From contig JAJYBH010000011.1 in the NCBI GenBank assembly GCA_021779135.1, forward strand, positions 1-43,238: a stretch of DNA of 43,238 nucleotides, read 5' to 3'. The stretch is from Deltaproteobacteria bacterium. Lineage in GTDB: Bacteria > Desulfobacterota > Desulfuromonadia > Geobacterales > Pseudopelobacteraceae. Under the pieces are notes generated by a model that was not told the origin of the DNA, did not search any database, and saw nothing but the letters and a program-made list of their open reading frames with translations. Below, in pieces: positions 41,779 through 43,238 of the stretch. The translations under genes were made by a program, and so were the position numbers. Every line of letters begins with the position of its first letter. Within the stretch, counting starts at the first letter, position 1.

Positions 41779-43153
41779 AACATTTTTCTTTGTCATATGT
41801 CAATTTTCCTCAGCGTTGTCTGGTTAAGAAGTTGCAGAGGGCGGTGGCCCTTGGTCAGAGTCACCCGTTATTGAGTCCTCGTCATCGTAAAGGTCAAATT
41901 CGTCCATAATTTGGGCGTGTTCGTTCCTGATTTTGATTCTCAGCTCTCTAACACGATTGATACTGACTTTCTCTTGATGCTCTTCCTGGCAGTAGATGGC
42001 AAGGAGCAGGTAAGTAATGAGTCCCCCAAGAATCTGTGCCATCAGGCCATGGGCAGTGCGGGCTATCAGGTGGTACACCTTGAGGTGCTGTTTCCACCAG
42101 CCGAAAAAGATTTCAACGTCCCAGCGGAGTTTGTAGACAAGGGCCACTTCTTCCGCAGTCAGGTCCAAACGATCAGTGGCGACATAGAACTCTTTGTTAT
42201 CAACCTTGTAGCCGACTACTCGTACCGGCTTCTCGGTCTGGTTCTGATTCGGCGTGCCAAGCAGCGTCAGGACATCAAGAAAGACATGACTTCCTTCGGG
42301 GACCTCATACTGCTCGATAACGGTCTTTCTGGTGCCCTTTCTGATACGGCAGACAAAGTGCTTTTCATCAGTTTGCCACTCATCGAAGTTTTTGTGGCAC
42401 TGGTAGTAGCGATCCATCACCCCGGTCTGGCCAGGCGCGAGAATCTTGCTCACAAATGGGCGCTCATCCGCTTTACCGGCAGAGAGAAAGAGTTTCTCCG
42501 GAATGGTCCGGTTCAGGTCAAAGCCGAGATGGACCTTGGCTTTCTTGGAACCATCGCGGTAATCAGCCCAGTACATGGAGGCTACGGCATCAATCAGCGT
42601 ACCGTCGATGGCGATCAATTCGCCAAGTTCCGGATGCCGGTTTGGCAGCTGTCCTTTCGCTTGACGCTGCAAAATGTGGTACATCTGCAGTAGCTGCTCA
42701 ACACCACGGGAGTTCATCGCCTCGAAGAAGGCGCTCTTACTGACTCCATCCGGTGGAGCAATGTGATCTTTGGCGAAAGAATCCTGCTCCAGTACCTGTA
42801 ACAACTCGCGGCCTGATGCATGCTCATGCAGATGGAACCAGATCAGGGAATTCAGCTGGTGCTCAAAGGTAAAGGTCAATGGTCTGTTGCTCCTTGATTT
42901 CAGTGGGGTAATCAAGGATAGCGCATCATTAAGCGGTTTGACCAGCCGTGAGTATGAGAGTTTTGTTTTTCGCCTGACAAAGGGCCGTACATGTGATGGC
43001 ATTCGCAACTCCTTAAATATCGGATAGTTACGAACGCCGCCCTCGACACTTTTTACAGGATGTCAAGCAGAAAATGAGTCAACATGCTGAATATTTTCAC
43101 TTTTTAAAGATCAACTGGACTTTAGACTTCTGTAGCGATCTTTGAAAAATGTT
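41779..43153. mobile_element. IS4-family insertion sequence, tentative limits
   Basis: The transposase gene is flanked by an inverted match AACATTTTTC (41779-41788) and GAAAAATGTT (43144-43153). Size (about 1.37 kb) suits an IS4 element, but a 10-base match is weak and no target duplication was identified. Confidence 0.3.
41824..43002 (-). CDS. IS4-family DDE transposase
   Basis: A 392-residue transposase. An N-terminal DUF4372-like part (HVRPFVRRKTKLSYSRLV) precedes the DDE core: D1 in LIAIDGTLID, D2 in GVMDRYYQC, and E in the YREK motif YKLRWDVEIFFGWWKQHLKV. It carries out cut-and-paste movement of the surrounding IS. ATG 43002 has AAGGAG upstream. The frame is intact, so the IS may be active; it ends with an unusual acidic tail. 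Confidence 0.92.
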   Translation of the reverse strand: MPSHVRPFVRRKTKLSYSRLVKPLNDALSLITPLKSRSNRPLTFTFEHQLNSLIWFHLHEHASGRELLQVLEQDSFAKDHIAPPDGVSKSAFFEAMNSRGVEQLLQMYHILQRQAKGQLPNRHPELGELIAIDGTLIDAVASMYWADYRDGSKKAKVHLGFDLNRTIPEKLFLSAGKADERPFVSKILAPGQTGVMDRYYQCHKNFDEWQTDEKHFVCRIRKGTRKTVIEQYEVPEGSHVFLDVLTLLGTPNQNQTEKPVRVVGYKVDNKEFYVATDRLDLTAEEVALVYKLRWDVEIFFGWWKQHLKVYHLIARTAHGLMAQILGGLITYLLLAIYCQEEHQEKVSINRVRELRIKIRNEHAQIMDEFDLYDDEDSITGDSDQGPPPSATS

Positions 43154-43204
43154 GTTTTGCCCGAAAAAATAGCTTGACAGCGGGGTCAAGAGTGTGGGTC
43201 GCGC

Positions 43205-43238
43205 CCTACTCACGTAATTGATTTTAGAAGTGAGTAGG
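43205..43238. repeat. Inverted repeat at the window end
   Basis: CCTACTCAC (43205-43213) and GTGAGTAGG (43230-43238), separated by 16 AT-rich bases. It may be cut by the window. Possible operator, element end or hairpin. Confidence 0.6.

Larger units (their letters stand above)
36397..43238. mobile_element. Probable integrative element at tRNA-Arg, right end beyond window
   Basis: The region right of tRNA-Arg carries a serine recombinase, a tyrosine recombinase, an HTH regulator, an OB/HD protein and an IS, has lower GC, and shows no housekeeping gene. The tRNA 3' end is the likely attachment site. A repeat of the tRNA end that would mark the other boundary was not seen up to 43238. Confidence 0.6.

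Overview
The window looks like a chromosome segment from a Geobacter/Pelobacter-type deltaproteobacterium (Desulfuromonadales). This rests on the GC-rich core, the gene families present (paired M16 peptidases, MacAB exporter, cobalt-precorrin enzymes, P-II with two Amt proteins, many c-di-GMP or sensor-type proteins) and the REP-type transposase. Species was not determined.

Layout. (1) 1-4081 is a scarred accessory region of lower GC. It holds a truncated-by-window secreted protein, a second copy of its promoter and first 71 codons about 2.27 kb away, a DUF4160/DUF2442 pair, a frameshifted gene remnant, a REP-associated tyrosine transposase bounded by 25-bp inverted repeats, and a Sel1-repeat lipoprotein. 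(2) 4583-25163 is housekeeping: miaA, ndk, two coupled M16 peptidases (one with and one without the zinc site), a parvulin, a DUF3553-like small protein, pdxA with cbiG and cbiF, a macA-macB-type export operon preceded by a possible 24-residue leader peptide and terminator, a thioesterase/HIT/M16 coupled trio facing a transglutaminase-like protein, a response-regulator diguanylate cyclase, rpe, rsmB and htpX. (3) 25344-31043 is a nitrogen-sensing cluster on the minus strand: a beta-barrel-like protein, P-II, two ammonium transporters and a soluble histidine kinase. A good sigma-54 promoter match lies at its head. (4) 31316-36207 holds a Rieske protein, a cardiolipin-synthase-like PLD enzyme, an aldehyde dehydrogenase, a small DMT-type membrane protein, a glutaredoxin-like protein and ssb. 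(5) 36397 to the window end is a probable integrative element inserted at tRNA-Arg(ACG). Its serine recombinase gene runs into the tRNA and is translationally coupled to two tiny upstream ORFs. A tyrosine recombinase, a gene-free tract rich in palindromes, an HTH regulator, an OB-fold/HD protein with an operator-like palindrome in its promoter, and an IS4-family transposase follow.

How the parts work together. In the nitrogen cluster, P-II is expected to gate the ammonium channels, and the sigma-54 site would link the cluster to nitrogen limitation. In the export operon, MacA bridges the periplasm for an ABC pump split into ATPase and permease genes. The mobile element's integration module sits at the tRNA end, and its regulatory and candidate transfer or replication modules lie further in; the far end is outside the window. 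No CRISPR array, rRNA or recognised known antiphage system was seen. All function calls come from reading motifs by eye; no database search was run.
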